A stretch of DNA of 64,000 bases from Halictus rubicundus (GCF_050948215.1 NC_135163.1:806001-870000); one strand, 5' to 3'; positions 21,090 through 34,549 are shown, numbered from the stretch's first letter. Made by a program: numbers and translations. Notes: generated by a model from the letters alone, not told the origin.

Positions 21090-24000
21090 TCACGAGGCGT
21101 ACATCCTATTGATTTCGTGCTGGTATCGTTCTTGCACCGATTTCCTCTTCAACTTGAACGCGGCCGTGACTAATCCCATGTCCGGGGTCCATTGCTCTGT
21201 GCACAGTTTCACCGCGCCGGGCACCTCGAATCTTTGGAGGTTACCTGAAGAACGGAGACAACGAACATTTAGTTTCGCCAGTTCAGAATAAATAAAATCT
21301 CCCATTATCCAAAAAATAATTTCTATTTTTCGTACGAATTATAAAAATATGTTAAGCTAGAAGTTAGTAATTTAATTTTTGTCAAAATAACTGTAAATAA
21401 AAGATCTAGATAGTTACATTTCTTAGCTTGTTCCACTAGCTCCTGCAATACCGCTTTCTCGACCTCAGGATTGTTACAGAGTTCATCTATGGTTTTCCCA
21501 GTGATACCTATATTCGCGGCAATCTCCTCTAGATAATAATGATTAGGAACCACCAATGCCACTATGTACGTTTTATACGCGTCTCCGTAGACGCAAATGT
21601 TTTCCACGACGAGACATGTTTTCAATTCTGCCTCAACCTTGCCCAAAGACACGTATTCACCAAGTTGCAACTTGACCAGATCCTTCTTTCGGTCTAGAAT
21701 TAATATTAACAAATTAATAGAAGATTGTAGTAGTAATACTTTTTCTGATCAAAATGTTAATATCGTTGCAAACGCACCAATAATTTTGATACACCCATCA
21801 GCGTGGCATTCTCCAATATCGCCTGTTCTGAACCATTGCCGCCCATCTTCCTGGAAGAAATCCTCCTCCGTTTTTTCCGGCAATTTGTAGTAACCAGCAG
21901 AAACGTTTTGACCTCCAATAAGGATTTCTCCCCGGGGATGAGGAGTGTCTGTAACCCTGTAACCAGCCTCTTCCCAGTTTTCCAAACGAATGTCGCAGAT
22001 TGTGGTTGGTGCTCCTACTCTTCCTGTACTCCTGTCATAGACTGAAAGAGAGTATTGTTCCTCAATATAAGGTTTACGTTTGTTGATACAGTACTCTCTC
22101 CCAGTAGCCGGATACGGGATTGTAGAGAAATATTTTTCCACGAAATGAAGGGAAATATTTTTTCACTAGATGGTTCTCCCAACAGTTCGCGACGAAGGTT
22201 CCTCGGACATAAACGTGGTCGTTTGCATTAACCGTTTGATATTTGTTTGTGAGTAAGTAATAAAGAATTTTGTAATGGTGACGTCAACTTATATCAACAT
22301 CTCTACCGTATTTTAAATATGTAATTAATTAATAATTTGAGTAAAATATGTAAGTACCATAATAAAAGATGCGTATCATTTTCGATGTGTACTGAACGAA
22401 CTATTACGAGAGTTGCTTTTGAAATACGAACACGAACATGCTTGTTCGGTAGTGACCGTTCGAATGCATTGAAGGAAAAGGTGAACTATTGGGCGAGAGT
22501 ATTTTTAAAAAACAACAAGAAAAGTTTCTTTCACGGATTAAACAGTTCTGCAGCTATGTGAAGCAGCATAAACTTATAAATGTTACATACCATCCATAAC
22601 AGTGGCGCACGAAGTTGTTTCTGTGAGACCATAACCCTGGGTCACAGTAACGCACAGGCAATTTTTCACCTGGGTATGTGTGTCAGGAGACAAAGGTGCT
22701 CCTCCGCAAAGTATTAGCCTAACTCGTCCACCAAGAACCTGCCTGGCAGCGCCAAAGATGTATTTGTCAAAGAATGGTGTGTCGTATCCTCGCCTTGCCC
22801 ACTTCAGTTTATACTCGTAAGCAAAATTGAAGATTGCTTGCCTGAACAGACCAGATTTTTTCACTTTCTCGTTGATGCCTTTAGAAATACGGTCGAGAAT
22901 AAGCTAAAAATGATTTAAAATGATTTAACAGTTGTTCAACTGAAATCGATTATTTTTATTTAACCTTTGTGCACTGTTCATTCGAAGCAGAAAAGAACTC
23001 GACAATAAAATATTATGTATGACTTTGTAAACCTACTGGTACTGCAGTTAGGCAAGTTGGATGCAAAACAGAAGCATCCCCCTTAGATCCTCTCTGTATT
23101 TTGCTGCTCGAATCAATCATAGTAAGTGGTGAGCTATAGCCAATTGGTACACCGGTAAGAAGACACACGCTCTCGGCAAGTAATTCAAAGACATGAGCCA
23201 GGGGCAAAAATCCCAAGAAAACATCGTCTGATTTGATTTCCACGGCATCACAGAAAGCCTTCAAGGTGGAGATGATGTTTTCATGAGACAGAAGTACTCC
23301 TTTCGGCACTCCAGTGGAACCAGACGTGTACATTATAATCGCAGTATCGTTCGATTTGGGTGGCGACATCGGTGAATTTGAATTGTTACCCGTGTCAATT
23401 ACATGGGAGAATGCTATAAGATTGACACCCTCCTGCAAAGAGAAATCAGTGACGAGTTAATTAAATTTTCATTACTTCTTCAATAGTTATCGTATGTTTA
23501 AATGCATAATGAACTGAACACATTTGCATATACTTTGAATGCAACAGCTAAATGCCTTCAAATTTGTATAATGTAATTCGTAAGTTGGGCATAATTCATA
23601 CGTAAACTAATTTTCTGAAAAAAGATACTCAATACTGGCAATACCCCATTTATCGAGCTTTAACATTCATCGATTCTCTCATTAACTCCTCGCAACAGCT
23701 ATTGATAAGCCATTATGACAGCCAGTAAAACGAACTGAATATCTTGACACCTCGACACCAATAACTTACTTTATAACCGGTGAGATCCGTCATCTTCAGT
23801 TGATCTCCCATGAAAACAATCGTCTTAACTAGAGGTACTCTTTCAAGGAGTCGTTTGAACTTTGGCAACAAATCGTGACTAGTTATCACCGTATCCACTT
23901 CCGTCTCGTTGATGCCATGCGCTATCGCATCGTCGCCTAACGTCGCGTAGATAGTAACCACGGTCAAGTTCTGCTTGAAACAACCATAAGCTGCGATCAT

Positions 24001-24929
24001 CCATTCCACCCTGGTCTCAGCGAACAGCACTATGTTTTTACAAGCAGTGAGACCCAGGTCTTTTAATCCACGACTAAAGGAGTTGGTGAACCGATCCACC
24101 TCTGTATAGGTCTTCCATTGATACTCTCCCATTTTATACTGAAAACGAAAAATGAAAATCACTTAAAAATGTCTGTTCGTTATTCGCCCGAAGAAATTTT
24201 TCTATCTCTGTTTACTAATTTTGATAACTCCAATATAAAATCAGCAATTTTTTAAAAATCGATTTTGAAGTCAGAAATTCGGAAAAAATATATGGTTGTG
24301 TGTGCTGTCAGGTAGAATGTTAACAAATTTTTTCGCAATTTTTTGGTGGAGCATAAATAATTTGTTAAAACCGTGTTCACCCTATAACTACACTTGTAGT
24401 AAGGGTACCGACTTGAAATTTGCCAGGCAAGGTTTTCTTTAGGGGTCGAATGGTATGATAAAAAGTCAATTTGATTTGCGGGGACATTCGACCACTTATC
24501 CTGCTATACCGTTTCCAAACAAAGCCTACCAATCCAGAAAACCCTCGTAAAGAATAAGACGATCGTTCGTATCGGCACCTTTTTAAATATTCTGCCATTA
24601 GGCTGAACCTCGTCCTCCTCGGCAAGGATTTGTCTAGTTCCAAGGCACTTTTTCTCGCTGTGCATCTTTGTGACCCAGGACAACATTTTCTCGAGCGTGT
24701 CGATCTTCTCACGCTCGAGGGCGATGTGCATCCGCTTCGGAGGGTCAACGCTCCTGAAGGTGATAGTGTGCTCATCCGTCGTGACAGCCCGAGCCTTGAT
24801 CCTCCTCGAGGCCTTCCTCTTCTCCCAGGGCCGTTGCAATATGAGATAGACTGGAAACGTCAGCAGGTCGTACACGTAGGAAAGCGCCTTGATCGCGTAG
24901 ATCGCGCCGGCAATCCAGAAGCTTTCCAT
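21090..24929 (-). CDS. Acsl: Long-chain-fatty-acid--CoA ligase, ACSL3/4 type, seven coding exons
   Basis: This gene activates long-chain fatty acids to acyl-CoA with ATP; family members sit on ER, lipid-droplet or vesicle membranes. Coding exons on the minus strand are 24929-24579, 24138-23770, 23432-23037, 22903-22591, 22041-21778, 21693-21418 and 21244-21090. All junctions are GT-AG and keep one frame, giving 707 residues plus TGA, normal for the family. The start is the ATG at 24929, four bases after an acceptor (TTTCCAG at about 24934), followed by MESFWIAGAIYAIKALSYVY, a membrane-anchor helix (residues about 6-30) as in fly Acsl. Exon 3 carries the AMP/ATP-binding motif YTSGSTGVPKG (about 275-285), exon 4 GYGLTE (about 462), exon 5 WFRTGDIG (about 546-553), and the exon 5/6 junction rebuilds DRKKDLVKLQ (about 565). 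The end, INRMYAS, matches the family's conserved C-terminus. No frameshift or missing catalytic residue is visible. Upstream non-coding exon(s) were not located. Confidence 0.96.
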
Positions 24930-25517
24930 TTCCCTGGAAAAAAAGACGGAGCAGGAAGTTAGAAAAAATCTTGTTTCCCTAATCCCGGGAGCATCCTCGG
25001 CTGTTTTGCAAACGTCGCCGTTAACGCCCACCTCAGACCGGGAGGTGAATCGTATTCGAATAAAATCTCAAACAAATTATATCGGCATTTCAAGAGTTAG
25101 GCCGTCCGTCCACGATGCGTCGCGTCAGAGACGCGTACGCGTAGCGTCTGAAGCACAATTTCATTTTGCCAAAAATGCGTCGCGCCAGAGACACGTACAC
25201 GTACGCGTGGTGTAAAAATTGAAACTCAAAGTATATGTATGTCTAGAAATTAATGCAGATCTGTGTGAAAAGGGATATTTATATCCAGTCGGGGACGATA
25301 TTAAGTGGACACTCTTGATGACTTGAATTTTTTTTTAGATATTAGACCGATTACAATTGGTTGAAATGATAAAAAAATGAAAATATGACGATTTTTCAAC
25401 TTTTTTATGTGAGCCTTCAACGATAATTTAAGAAATGTGTTTTGTAGATTCCGGTAACTTACATACATACTGAAAATTTCATTGAAATCGGTCAACGTTG
25501 CAATGAGCTACAAACGT

Positions 25518-26596
25518 TTAACCCTTTCGTTACGGCACACAATGCGGACAAATCGCCTGTTTTCGGCACTTCTCGTAGTTCGGTTATTAATGCATATATA
25601 TAGAGGAAATTTTTTACAAACAATTATATTTACCAATATAGATCATAATATTAACAAAAAAAAATGTATTATTAAAAATTAACAAATGGCAAAATTTTTT
25701 ACAACCAAATTTGTTTACAAATGTATACTTATTGTTAATTATTCACAGAAAATGAAATTTAACAATATAACTAATACATTTAAAAAGAAAATAACAAATT
25801 TTCCACGATAGATCCTAAAGGAAAGGTATGGACACTTCTTAAAAAGTTTATAAAATTGAGAGTCGCAAAAGTGGCAGACAAAACTATGAAATTCTTAAAC
25901 TATAATAAGTAATGTATCCGAATATGCATAAATCTCAGGACATGTTTTGCCGTTTTTGTTTTATGTTAATTTGAAGTTTTATATGCAATTAAGAAATAAA
26001 ACCACCGTTGAAAATTTGTACAAAAAATAGATCTACTTTATTAAATGTCTAAAGAATGCATATTCCTTGGTAAGAACTTTCCATTACACAGAATTATTAT
26101 TGCACACTCATTTACAGTTAATATAACATTTTTCGATTTTTGGCACTTTAGAGAGTGCCTCCATGGCCAAATTTTTTCACAAAAATCTAAATTTGGTTAC
26201 TAATGCATATGCAATGGTAATTAGACACAAAAAATTAAATTTAACAATAAAATTAATAAGTTGAAAAAAAAATTATTTTTATGCATAAAAAAATTGTTAA
26301 ATGATTTTTAAATGAATAATAATATGCATTTCCTGCTAATAAAGAGTTCTGCGAAAGGAAATTTTCGTGCATCGTCAAATAAAAATGTAGTGAGATGTGC
26401 CCGACTTGTCCGCACTGTACGGCAGTCCGCTCCGCCAGAGTGACGCCACTGAACGGGGCACCGCGCAGAAAAGTGTGCACGATGCACGTCGGTAGCCTTT
26501 TCGGTGTTTGCAAGTTGCCGGATATATACGGCAGCCGTACACACAGGTCGTCGCGTGTATGCCGGATATAGACGGCACCCGTAACGAAAGGGTTAA
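25518..26596. mobile_element. TTAA-flanked element (TTAACCCTTTCGTTACGG termini)
   Basis: TTAACCCTTTCGTTACGG at the left and CCGTAACGAAAGGGTTAA at the right are perfect 18-bp inverted ends sharing TTAA. 1079 bp. The right third is GC-rich with repeated GCCGGATATANACGGCA words; the left is AT-rich. No intact transposase. Confidence 0.8.
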
Positions 26597-26606
26597 AGAT
26601 GATTAC

Positions 26607-27111
26607 TAGGGGTGTGCGAGGAACCGAAATTTAGGGAACTCGATTGTCGGGACAAGTCGGGAAGAGGTCGAGTCGGGTCGGGTCGGGTTCCCGAAAATTT
26701 CGAGATCCCCGAAGGAATCGGGTTTCCCGAAAATTTCGAGAATATAACATATGACACTCTTGAAAATAATTCGTGATGGACAACATTCTTTCAATTCACA
26801 ATAAATAATTACACTTATTATTTATTTGTGCCCCATTCCTATTCCACATATTCCGAATTGTATAAATTTATAATGATTAATTAAATAAGTAAAGAGTACA
26901 ATAATGTAATTTCCCGAAAACACCTACAATAAAAAAATCCAAAATCATGAATGTATTCATTAAAACGAATATAAATGGTTAGTGGGTTCTCGGAATTTTT
27001 TGGAAATCACGATTCTTTAGGGAATCCCGAAATTTTCGGGTACCCGTCCCGGACCCAAAAAATTTCGTGTTCTCGACCCGACCCGATATTTCGGGTTCTC
27101 GCACATCCCTA
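26607..27111. mobile_element. Non-autonomous hAT-type element with 8-bp target duplication
   Basis: Termini TAGGGGTGTGCGAGGAACC and GGGTTCTCGCACATCCCTA are inverted. The flanks ATGATTAC (26599-26606) and ATGATCAC (27112-27119) form an 8-bp duplication with one difference, as expected for hAT. The interior is rich in GGGTCGGGTCGG and CCCGAAAATTTCG. 505 bp. Confidence 0.82.
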
Positions 27112-27653
27112 ATGATCACATAAGGGCGAAATTCCCAAGCAAGGTCGAAGATCTGAGACTTTCACCCTTAAGCTCTCATCTTGAAACGTTTGTAGCTCAT
27201 TGCAACGTTGACCGATTTCAATGAAATTTATAGTATGTATGTGAGTTACCGGAATCTACAAAACGCATTTTTTAAATTATCGTTATAGACTCAGATAAAG
27301 AAGTTGAAAAATCATCATGTTTTCATTTTTTTATCATTCCAACCAATTCCAATCTAAGGAAATTTTTATTTACTCATTGTCTAGCAAACTAGTCGAGTCA
27401 TTTGGACCAATTTTAAAAAAGTTATGCGATTTTTAAGAGTGTCCATTTAATGTCGTCCCAGACTTTACGCTAGGCGTAATGACGACTGCATGCAGCGACG
27501 ATTACGTGACAATGACGCGACGATGACGCGACGATGACGCTTCGTGGACTGACGTCTATTATTTTACATGGGTTGCGGCACCGAAGCTTACAGCAAGCGA
27601 CATTTTGTCGCGTACGCGCCTCTGACGCGACAGAGGGCCGTGGACAGAGGGCC

Positions 27654-29594
27654 TGCCTTAGTGTTAGTATCGCGTGAGAAAGAGAAATATATTTACAAAT
27701 AAAACATTTTTGTTTTCAATTATCCTTTTATGAAACATTTTCCAACATATTTGTGACATTTTTCTAATTAAAAAGAGACCAAACACGATACAGTTCGGAC
27801 GATGTTTGCTTGTTTCATTGACGATTCAATAAAATCTCGAGTATCAGCACCGATGATATCTAAATTCCCTGTTAACCTTTCTTTCTTGCTTATGTTCGCG
27901 TGTAAACAGATCGATCTAAAGTGGCTGATATACAACACGATTCGTTAAACAAATCAATGAAGATTTAATCTGTCTAATCAGTTCGGATAATCGTTCCCCT
28001 CGATCGTGATTTAAACACGTAAATATGATCCAAATTGCATCGTGTTTGGTGTCCTTTTGGTCAGAAAAGTGTCACATATGTATATCGTAAAGGTGTCACA
28101 AAAATATCATTAGAAAGAAGAAAGCTTTGTTACGTAGTTATTCGCATCAGTATAGTAGCACAGTAGAGTCAGTAGCGAAGATTTTTGGCTATTCAAGATC
28201 ATTCATGGCATCCGAAGCAGTATTCGACGATTAGACTTTGTAAAATACGGGTAAACGTCTACATTAAACAAAATTAATAGCATTCTTATTTTATTGTGAT
28301 CTATGAAACAAATGAAATTTTTTATTTACTCTGTTGTTTGTAAAATGAAAGCAGTAATTTGCGCGAAGATTCACAATCTGACGATGATAGTATGATATAC
28401 GCAATTAAAATAGAAAGGAAATGTAAATTGTAAAAACTAGAGAAACGATCTTGAGCGAGCAATAGTCTTCGCTTTTATAACACTGCTTGCATCATTTAAT
28501 ATTGGCGAGTCCTTGAGCATGGTCAATGGTGCTGGCATAGCGTCAGTAAATATTCGAGTATGGAATTACATGCAGAAGACTTGTTATTTTTGTTTGAAAC
28601 GTAACAACTTTGTATTGCTGTAATTAGTGATGCAATCTCGCGAATCGTCGGACAAATGTTCTAGTTTTAAATAAACAACGATAGTCGCATCGTGCTACTG
28701 CGACAAACAGAATCGCAGGGTTAAAGTACGTTGCTAGTCGCGTTCATTAACATTTATTTAACCCTCAACTGGCACGGATCAGGATGACCCACATAGTCAT
28801 CGCGATACGCCCAGAACGATCAGATGCAGTATCAGCTGCATGAAAACTTTCCGTACTCCATCATTGTCTCACCGTTGATCTTTTCAATGAATTTCCAATA
28901 AACAACAATTTGAACGTCTTCTATATCAACTGTCTCCGAATCTTTAAGCAAAAGTAAAAATTGTTTGGTGGACATTTCTATCTGACTTTAATAAGCTGAA
29001 ACTAATACATTCAAGCTGTTACAGTTTTTTAAACTGTACTCTGCTTTAAATTATATCTACCCATTGTTAATATAAATATTGAGAATGGTCAAGAATGCAA
29101 AAGGAAACCTTTCGCATCGATCTGCAGTCTATTTGTTACCGAGCGCGAGTTAACAAATCCGACAGAAATTTTAAAAACATCGACAATAATAATTCATTTT
29201 TATCGAGTTACGTTCGCTCCTCGTCGATTCATTTTCAAGTCTTCCAACTTTCGCCAGCTTTCCTTCGAGATGCTCGAAACAGGATTACGCTATCGAGGCA
29301 TGCATAGTGCAAAAATAATGCGCGTCGGCGGACCCGATCTGCGATCACGCTATTTCGTGATCGTCAGATTTGATAGAATCAACACCGACTGCGTACTTTA
29401 ACGGTCCTGGCTGCCTGTGGCACGCGTTTCGATAGTCAACCTGGCAGCTGAATGGACCGCATGCGAGCGTGGCATCAAGCGTAAGGACGTGCAAAGAAAA
29501 CCAGTGATAACAAAGGGAAAGAAGAAAGTGTCTCCAACAGGTCCCCTATTCATGGTGTTTAGTAATGGATACTTTAAATTTATGCAACCAAATG
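27654..29594. other. No gene seen; one lone TTAA-family end
   Basis: AT-rich. TTAACCCTCAACTGGCACGG at about 28757 with GATCAGGATGACCC resembles the termini of the TTAA elements but the other end was not found. Confidence 0.4.
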
Positions 29595-29965
29595 CTGCTC
29601 CATTATAAATCTCGTTTCAATGGTTTCAACTTTTTACAATCAAATCTTCTATGTATTATAAACCTCGTTCCACATTTTTAAATTTATTTCATCAAATCTT
29701 TCTCTATTATAAACCTCGTTTCAAATTTTTTAATTTATGCAACCAAATATTTCTGTATCATAAACCTCTTTTCAAATGTTTAAATTTTGTACAATCAAAT
29801 TTTTCTCTATTATAAACCTCGTTTCAAGTTTTTAAATTTCTGCAACCAAATCTTTCTGTATCATAAACCTCTATTCAAATTTTTTAATTTTATAGAATTA
29901 AATCTTTCTCTGTTATAAACCTTGTTCCCAATTTAAAAATTTTGTACAATCAAATCTTTCTCTAT
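29595..29965. repeat. 52-bp minisatellite, about seven units
   Basis: The word TATAAACCTCGTTTCAA (variants CATAAACCTC) recurs at 29604, 29657, 29708, 29759, 29811, 29862 and 29914, a period of 51-53 bp, with a conserved second half (AATTT-TGCAACCAAATCTTTCT). Alternate units share CTCTATTATAAACC versus CTGTATCATAAACC, which hints at a two-unit higher-order repeat. Confidence 0.85.
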
Positions 29966-31251
29966 GCTCAGTACAATTAGTCTCTATATTCGAGAGCCAG
30001 TAGTATGCCAAGTGGCTTGTTCAAAAAACAGAGCAATCGGCCATTTAATTTTTGAGACTTTGACTTAAGTTTCGAGAATCAAGGTCAAGTGAGATTGAGC
30101 TCCAATTTTGCACGTAGGTAAAAAAAAAACGTTTCGAGAAAAACGCGTTTAAAGTTTTATACCGACACTGCTACTCCGAAGTATCATTCTCCTCGAGGAA
30201 TCGTCAGAATTTTGTCATTTCAACAAACGTAACCCCTACGTCACCGACCAGCATTTTCTACGATAATCAATGAAAATATCTAAATAAAAATTGAGGATAC
30301 GATCATAAAGACCAGCCTCGTATCTTAAAATGGTTTTATAATAACCTGCTTTAACAGTGTTTCTTGATCAAAACACGTCATAACATTTGCATTCTAAACT
30401 CAGACATTTCATATGCAACTACCCAATGCAATAAAAAGAAAATGGATTTTCTGATTCGTCTACATGAGATTGCTCCGCTGAATGGTGGTTTCCGTCGGTC
30501 TCTTGATTATAATAAGGAGCATAGTAATTTACAGGAAATAGTCATTCGTACAATGTTTTCGTTTCACCAGGGGTAAGAGCACATCGTGAGTCAGCATTCC
30601 GGAGCATGCGCTCCACAGTCTAGAAAATGTTCATTTGCCGGGTTAAGTATCACTTGCGCGCATAAAGAAATGTTTCTTCCTTAACAGGGCAATTGCACGA
30701 GACAGCCGAAGGCCAGTTTTCAATGAAACCGTGCCTCGGTCTGGTTACGATCGGACCCGCGGTTCCTGAATTTCCCGGCTCCAGGAAAGCCTGGAGAGCT
30801 TCACACAGTTTTCCGGAAACGTCTCTTGAAACCAGAGAGGAAAAAAAGAAACTGCTTCCCGAGTCCCACCGAATCATGCAATGAGAAGTTATGAATCCCA
30901 CGTTTCACGTTCCCGTCATTTTTACGCTACGCTACCCGCGGTGGTTACATTATCCCGGGTTCTCCGACACGTACCGGGTGTCCGAGAAAAACAGAACGAA
31001 CCTTGGACAATTTATTGGTTCATCCACAAAAGAATCGCTACACTTCGTTGCGTTCATTAGCTTCTGTTACAATAAAGAATTAATATTGTCCTAGTGTCAG
31101 TCCTTATCAAATAACAAATACAACTTCATATTATGCAGAGCACCAAAAAGAGGGCATTTTTTTATCCGCAAGTTTAGACCAAATTTAAAACACATAACAG
31201 TAGCTTTGAATTATAGCAAATTTCAATTGAATGTTCATTATCAGTGAAAGT
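29966..31251. other. No supported gene; GC-richer patch at 30.69-30.88 kb
   Basis: The patch follows CTTCCTTAACAG and is open in two frames (one reads SMKPCLGLVTIGPAVPEFPG). No family recognised and no clear donor, so it is not called. Confidence 0.35.
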
Positions 31252-31590
31252 ATACAGGATATTCCAAAAATGCTGTACTTCCTTGAAAGGAGTGATTTCC
31301 AAGGTCGTTTGAAGTAACTCTTTCCTTTGAGAAATTGTTCTCCGCGGCTTTGTTAAAGAGTTATTACCGGAAGAACGCGGACCAATCTGAGCGTGGCTAC
31401 AGCGGACGGATTCCGGCTCGACCAATGCCGACGCCAACGTTCGCTGTAGCGGCGCTCTGATTGGTCCGTGTTTTTCGTTAATAACTTCTTCACGAAATCA
31501 CGGCGAATATTTCCGCAAAGGAAAAAATTATTTCAAATGGTTTCACGAATCACCCCTTTCAAGTACAACATTTTTGGGACATCCTGCATA
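31252..31590. mobile_element. Foldback element, family F copy 3
   Basis: Starts TACAGGATATTCCAAAAATG and ends with ACATTTTTGGGACATCCTGC. It has the same inner arms as the copies at 2221 and 9487. The GC-rich loop includes ACCAATGCCGACGCCAACGT, inverse to the loop of the other copies. Confidence 0.82.
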
Positions 31591-33505
31591 TGACCCAATG
31601 ACAACACTTGACAAGAATGATAGATTTGTCTACGAAGACGAACAAGTGTATACGATTCTATAATTTGCTCATAAATCAAATTTTCAAGTGATACTGATTT
31701 TAGTCCCACTTTTCAGAAAAATCGACCGCTGTGCGGCACACCTCTGCTTCTTGGTGAAATAAACTCTACTATGGCAGATATGCATTGGGTACACCGGTGT
31801 CTTTCGCTGCAGCCGCTGTATCCGATGCGAAGTGCAGGAAGCCATTGTTCGCAGAAATAATTGAAAACGACGAGGCTCGGGCCTAGCGTAGACAGAGACA
31901 TTGCCTTTCGTTTGGAACCACAGATAGGAGGACATGTGCGTGACACGAGTCGCTCGTTACGCTGCCTTTAACCGCTTACGTTGCGTCTGCCACGCACCTA
32001 ACACGTTCAAAGTCCGCGGAGATATTCGAGCCTCGTGTTAGCAGGCTGCAATAGCACCATCCTTTGCTCGCGTTCCTCGGTGACCCTACACTGTGTACAC
32101 TTTTAACGGGTATTCTGGTTTTGAACCTTCAAAAAATTGACTTTTCTTTTTTGCATTTTCTTCAGGTATACCTACAGTTTCAATAGACTCTTTTATCTAT
32201 AGCGAAACGCTTTTCTTCGCGAAACATAAAAACTATACGATTCAGAAAAAATTATATACTAATTTACATTCGCGTGAATTTTCTTGCAAAATTTTATTTT
32301 TACGAACTTCTGTTGGCTACGAATAAACTGGAATTTTGAATTCCTACGTTGTAAACAATGTTACATACGGTAAAACCAAAAGTAAGTTATTTCTGGGAAC
32401 ATAATATTTGTTGAAACGATAAATGTTTTTCAAGGTATTCGATCAAACAAATTTTTCGTCTGTGATTTTAAGAGCTATTTTTACACCGACGTTTCTCTTT
32501 GAAATGGATGATTGCAGGCAAAAAAATGCCAAATTCTTATGTGAAGACGTCAAACCGGATCGAGAGAGAATGTCTTTTTCCCAAGGTAATTCTCAGAGTG
32601 AAATAAAAATTCGAATCGAGGTTTTGAAAAATTAAATGTTTTCAGCACTTGAAAATAAAAATGTTGCAAATCCAATATCTAAATGTCAGAAGGATTTTCC
32701 TAGGAAACAAACACAATTATTTGAATTTAATGTATTTTGTGCGCAGATTAATGATTCGTATTAACGAGATCTAGCTGGATCTAGCCCAATACGTTCACTG
32801 CCTCCGAATCAAAATACATTGAGAAAGATTATAAAATACTGTTAATTTAATTTTGTGTATGAGAGGATAAAAATCCACGGTGAAAGGTTTATCGCAGACA
32901 GAAAAATAGCCTGAAGAGCAATGTCAGCGAATAAGGCCTTCAATTAAAAAATGCGTTTATCACTGATCACTGCTTAATTACACGGTTCATTCGCAAAGAT
33001 AAACTGTCCGACGAGTTAGTGATTGAACTTTGCCCTATAATCATGTAGCTGCATTGTTCATCCTTCCAGATAACAACATTTCGGTTTCACAAAGTGCGCG
33101 TTCTCTATTTAATTTGAATACAATAGTACTCGTAGAAACCACTTATACAAAAGTCTACATAAAAATAGTAGCGCTGAAAAAACTCGAAGTCATCGTTCTA
33201 AAAATACACGGGGAAGAGAGACACACTCATTATCTCATAAATATCTGTTGCGTCATCAGTACGAAAGAGCTCTTTCTTTGATTAATACCGTGAGTTGTCT
33301 TCAACTTCTTGGTAAACATACAATAAATATAAATTGGTGAACATAAATAAAATTTCAAACGGACTAAATATGGCTGGTTTCCATCTTTCCAAAATTGAAA
33401 TCAAATTAAATTCGTTCATTATTCATATTTAAGCATCGATTAAATGTAGATACACAATGAATATAAATTTTCTCTTTCCACGAGAAAATTATTAAAGACA
33501 AAAGA

Positions 33506-33790
33506 TAGTCTGCGGATCTTTATGCAAAATTAAAATTTCCTGTCTCAATCGCGATAAACAGGTTTGACATAAGAATTCATTCCACTACTTAATAACTTTA
33601 ATAGGTTGAAATAAATGTAATAGCTAGACTGCGGATTTGATGCATTTATAATAAAATTGGATAGCTGCAATTAAAGCAGTGGATCAATTTATTAAGATTA
33701 TTAAAGTAAGATAGAAATTTCTGTTTGGCTCTTTTAGTAGATTGTAATCAAGTTAAACATTTTTTATGTTGGATAAAGGTCCGCAGTCTA
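33506..33790. mobile_element. Family E MITE, copy 3, with an internal second end
   Basis: TAGTCTGCGGATCTTTATGC at the left and GGTCCGCAGTCTA at the right. An extra CTAGACTGCGGATTTGATGC at about 33625 suggests a nested or tandem copy. A loose right end (AAAATTCGCAGTCTA) lies at 34130-34145. Confidence 0.7.
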
Positions 33791-33834
33791 GTAATAGCAT
33801 TTTTAAATTCTTGTAATGTTTTTACTAGGCTGAA

Positions 33835-34085
33835 CTTCACTTTCTGGGACCAAACATTTTGCACTTTTTGTAATACAATCCTGTAGATTTTGAAGAGACA
33901 ATAAAAAAAATGCAAATTCCTATCAAAAATGCTTGAAATCGCTCAAGTTTACGCGCGTAATAACTTTTGAACGAGTGAACTCCGCGCTTTAAAACTTGTA
34001 TTTTTGTAGTTTTCTCGTCGAAATCTATAGGATTGTATAAAAAAAGTGCAAAATTTTTGGTTCCAGAAGGTGAAGTTTAACCTTT
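33835..34085. mobile_element. Family R, compact palindromic copy
   Basis: CTGAACTTCACTTTCTGGGA at one end and TTCCAGAAGGTGAAGTTTAA at the other, with inner CTCAAGTTTACGCGCGTAAT. 250 bp, self-complementary over much of its length. Confidence 0.68.
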
Positions 34086-34549
34086 TTACTATTTTATGTT
34101 TCGTCTATTCAGTTTTAACGTAAATGTATAAAATTCGCAGTCTAACAAAAAATTTATAATTATTATAGCTGTGAAGAAAATAATACGGTAAGCGTTTAAA
34201 GATGCTAGAAGAAGACATAACGCTGAGAAGAAGAAACATAGGGAACTGTACAGATTGTACACGAAATATCGTGAAGAGGTGTAGCATTCTTTGCGCTCTG
34301 AGTATCAAAGCGAACGGTAATTTAAAAATGTACATTAGGTGGAATACATTAGTGCAAAGAACGAGTCGTGAGAAGGTAGGAAGAAAATAAATCTTACAAA
34401 ATAGTTTTCATTATCAGCGAGATAGCGTTAGCAGTCGCGCAAATGAAGCATTGGAGAAATTGTGCGGCTCCACGCGTAAGACACATGCGAGCATGCAAAA
34501 GTTCTGTGCAGCAGTGCTAAGGGGAAATTAGCGTTGTCTACAATCGTTG

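Larger units (their letters stand above)
25287..27463. mobile_element. Second-level palindromic element, split by two insertions
   Basis: Left AGTCGGGGACGATATTAAGT with GGACACTCTT and right AAGAGTGTCCATTTAATGTC with GTCCCAGAC are inverted. The arms extend about 200 bp each (inner landmarks GTTGCAATGAGCTACAAACG and its inverse at 27185-27210). The centre has been invaded by a TTAA element and a hAT-type element. Related degenerate copies lie at 11060 and 48490. Confidence 0.75.
25098..27653. mobile_element. Outermost element of a nested transposon cluster
   Basis: Left terminus (GGCCGTCCGTCCACGATGCG then TCGCGTCAGAGACGCGTACG) is inverted at the right (GCGTACGCGCCTCTGACGCG, GGCCGTGGACAGAGGGCC). 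Everything between 25287 and 27463 is inserted or internal. Next to the right arm is an 11-bp tandem GCGACGATGAC at about 27507-27540. No transposase ORF. Confidence 0.65.

Noticed and set aside
20805..21291. + strand ORFs of 122 and 73 codons
   Set aside because: They lie antisense to the last exon and 3'UTR of the acyl-CoA synthetase.
24930..25031. N-terminal 34 residues upstream of MESFW in the same frame
   Set aside because: This stretch crosses the TTTCCAG acceptor and is intron or 5'UTR; related proteins start at the MESFW-type methionine.
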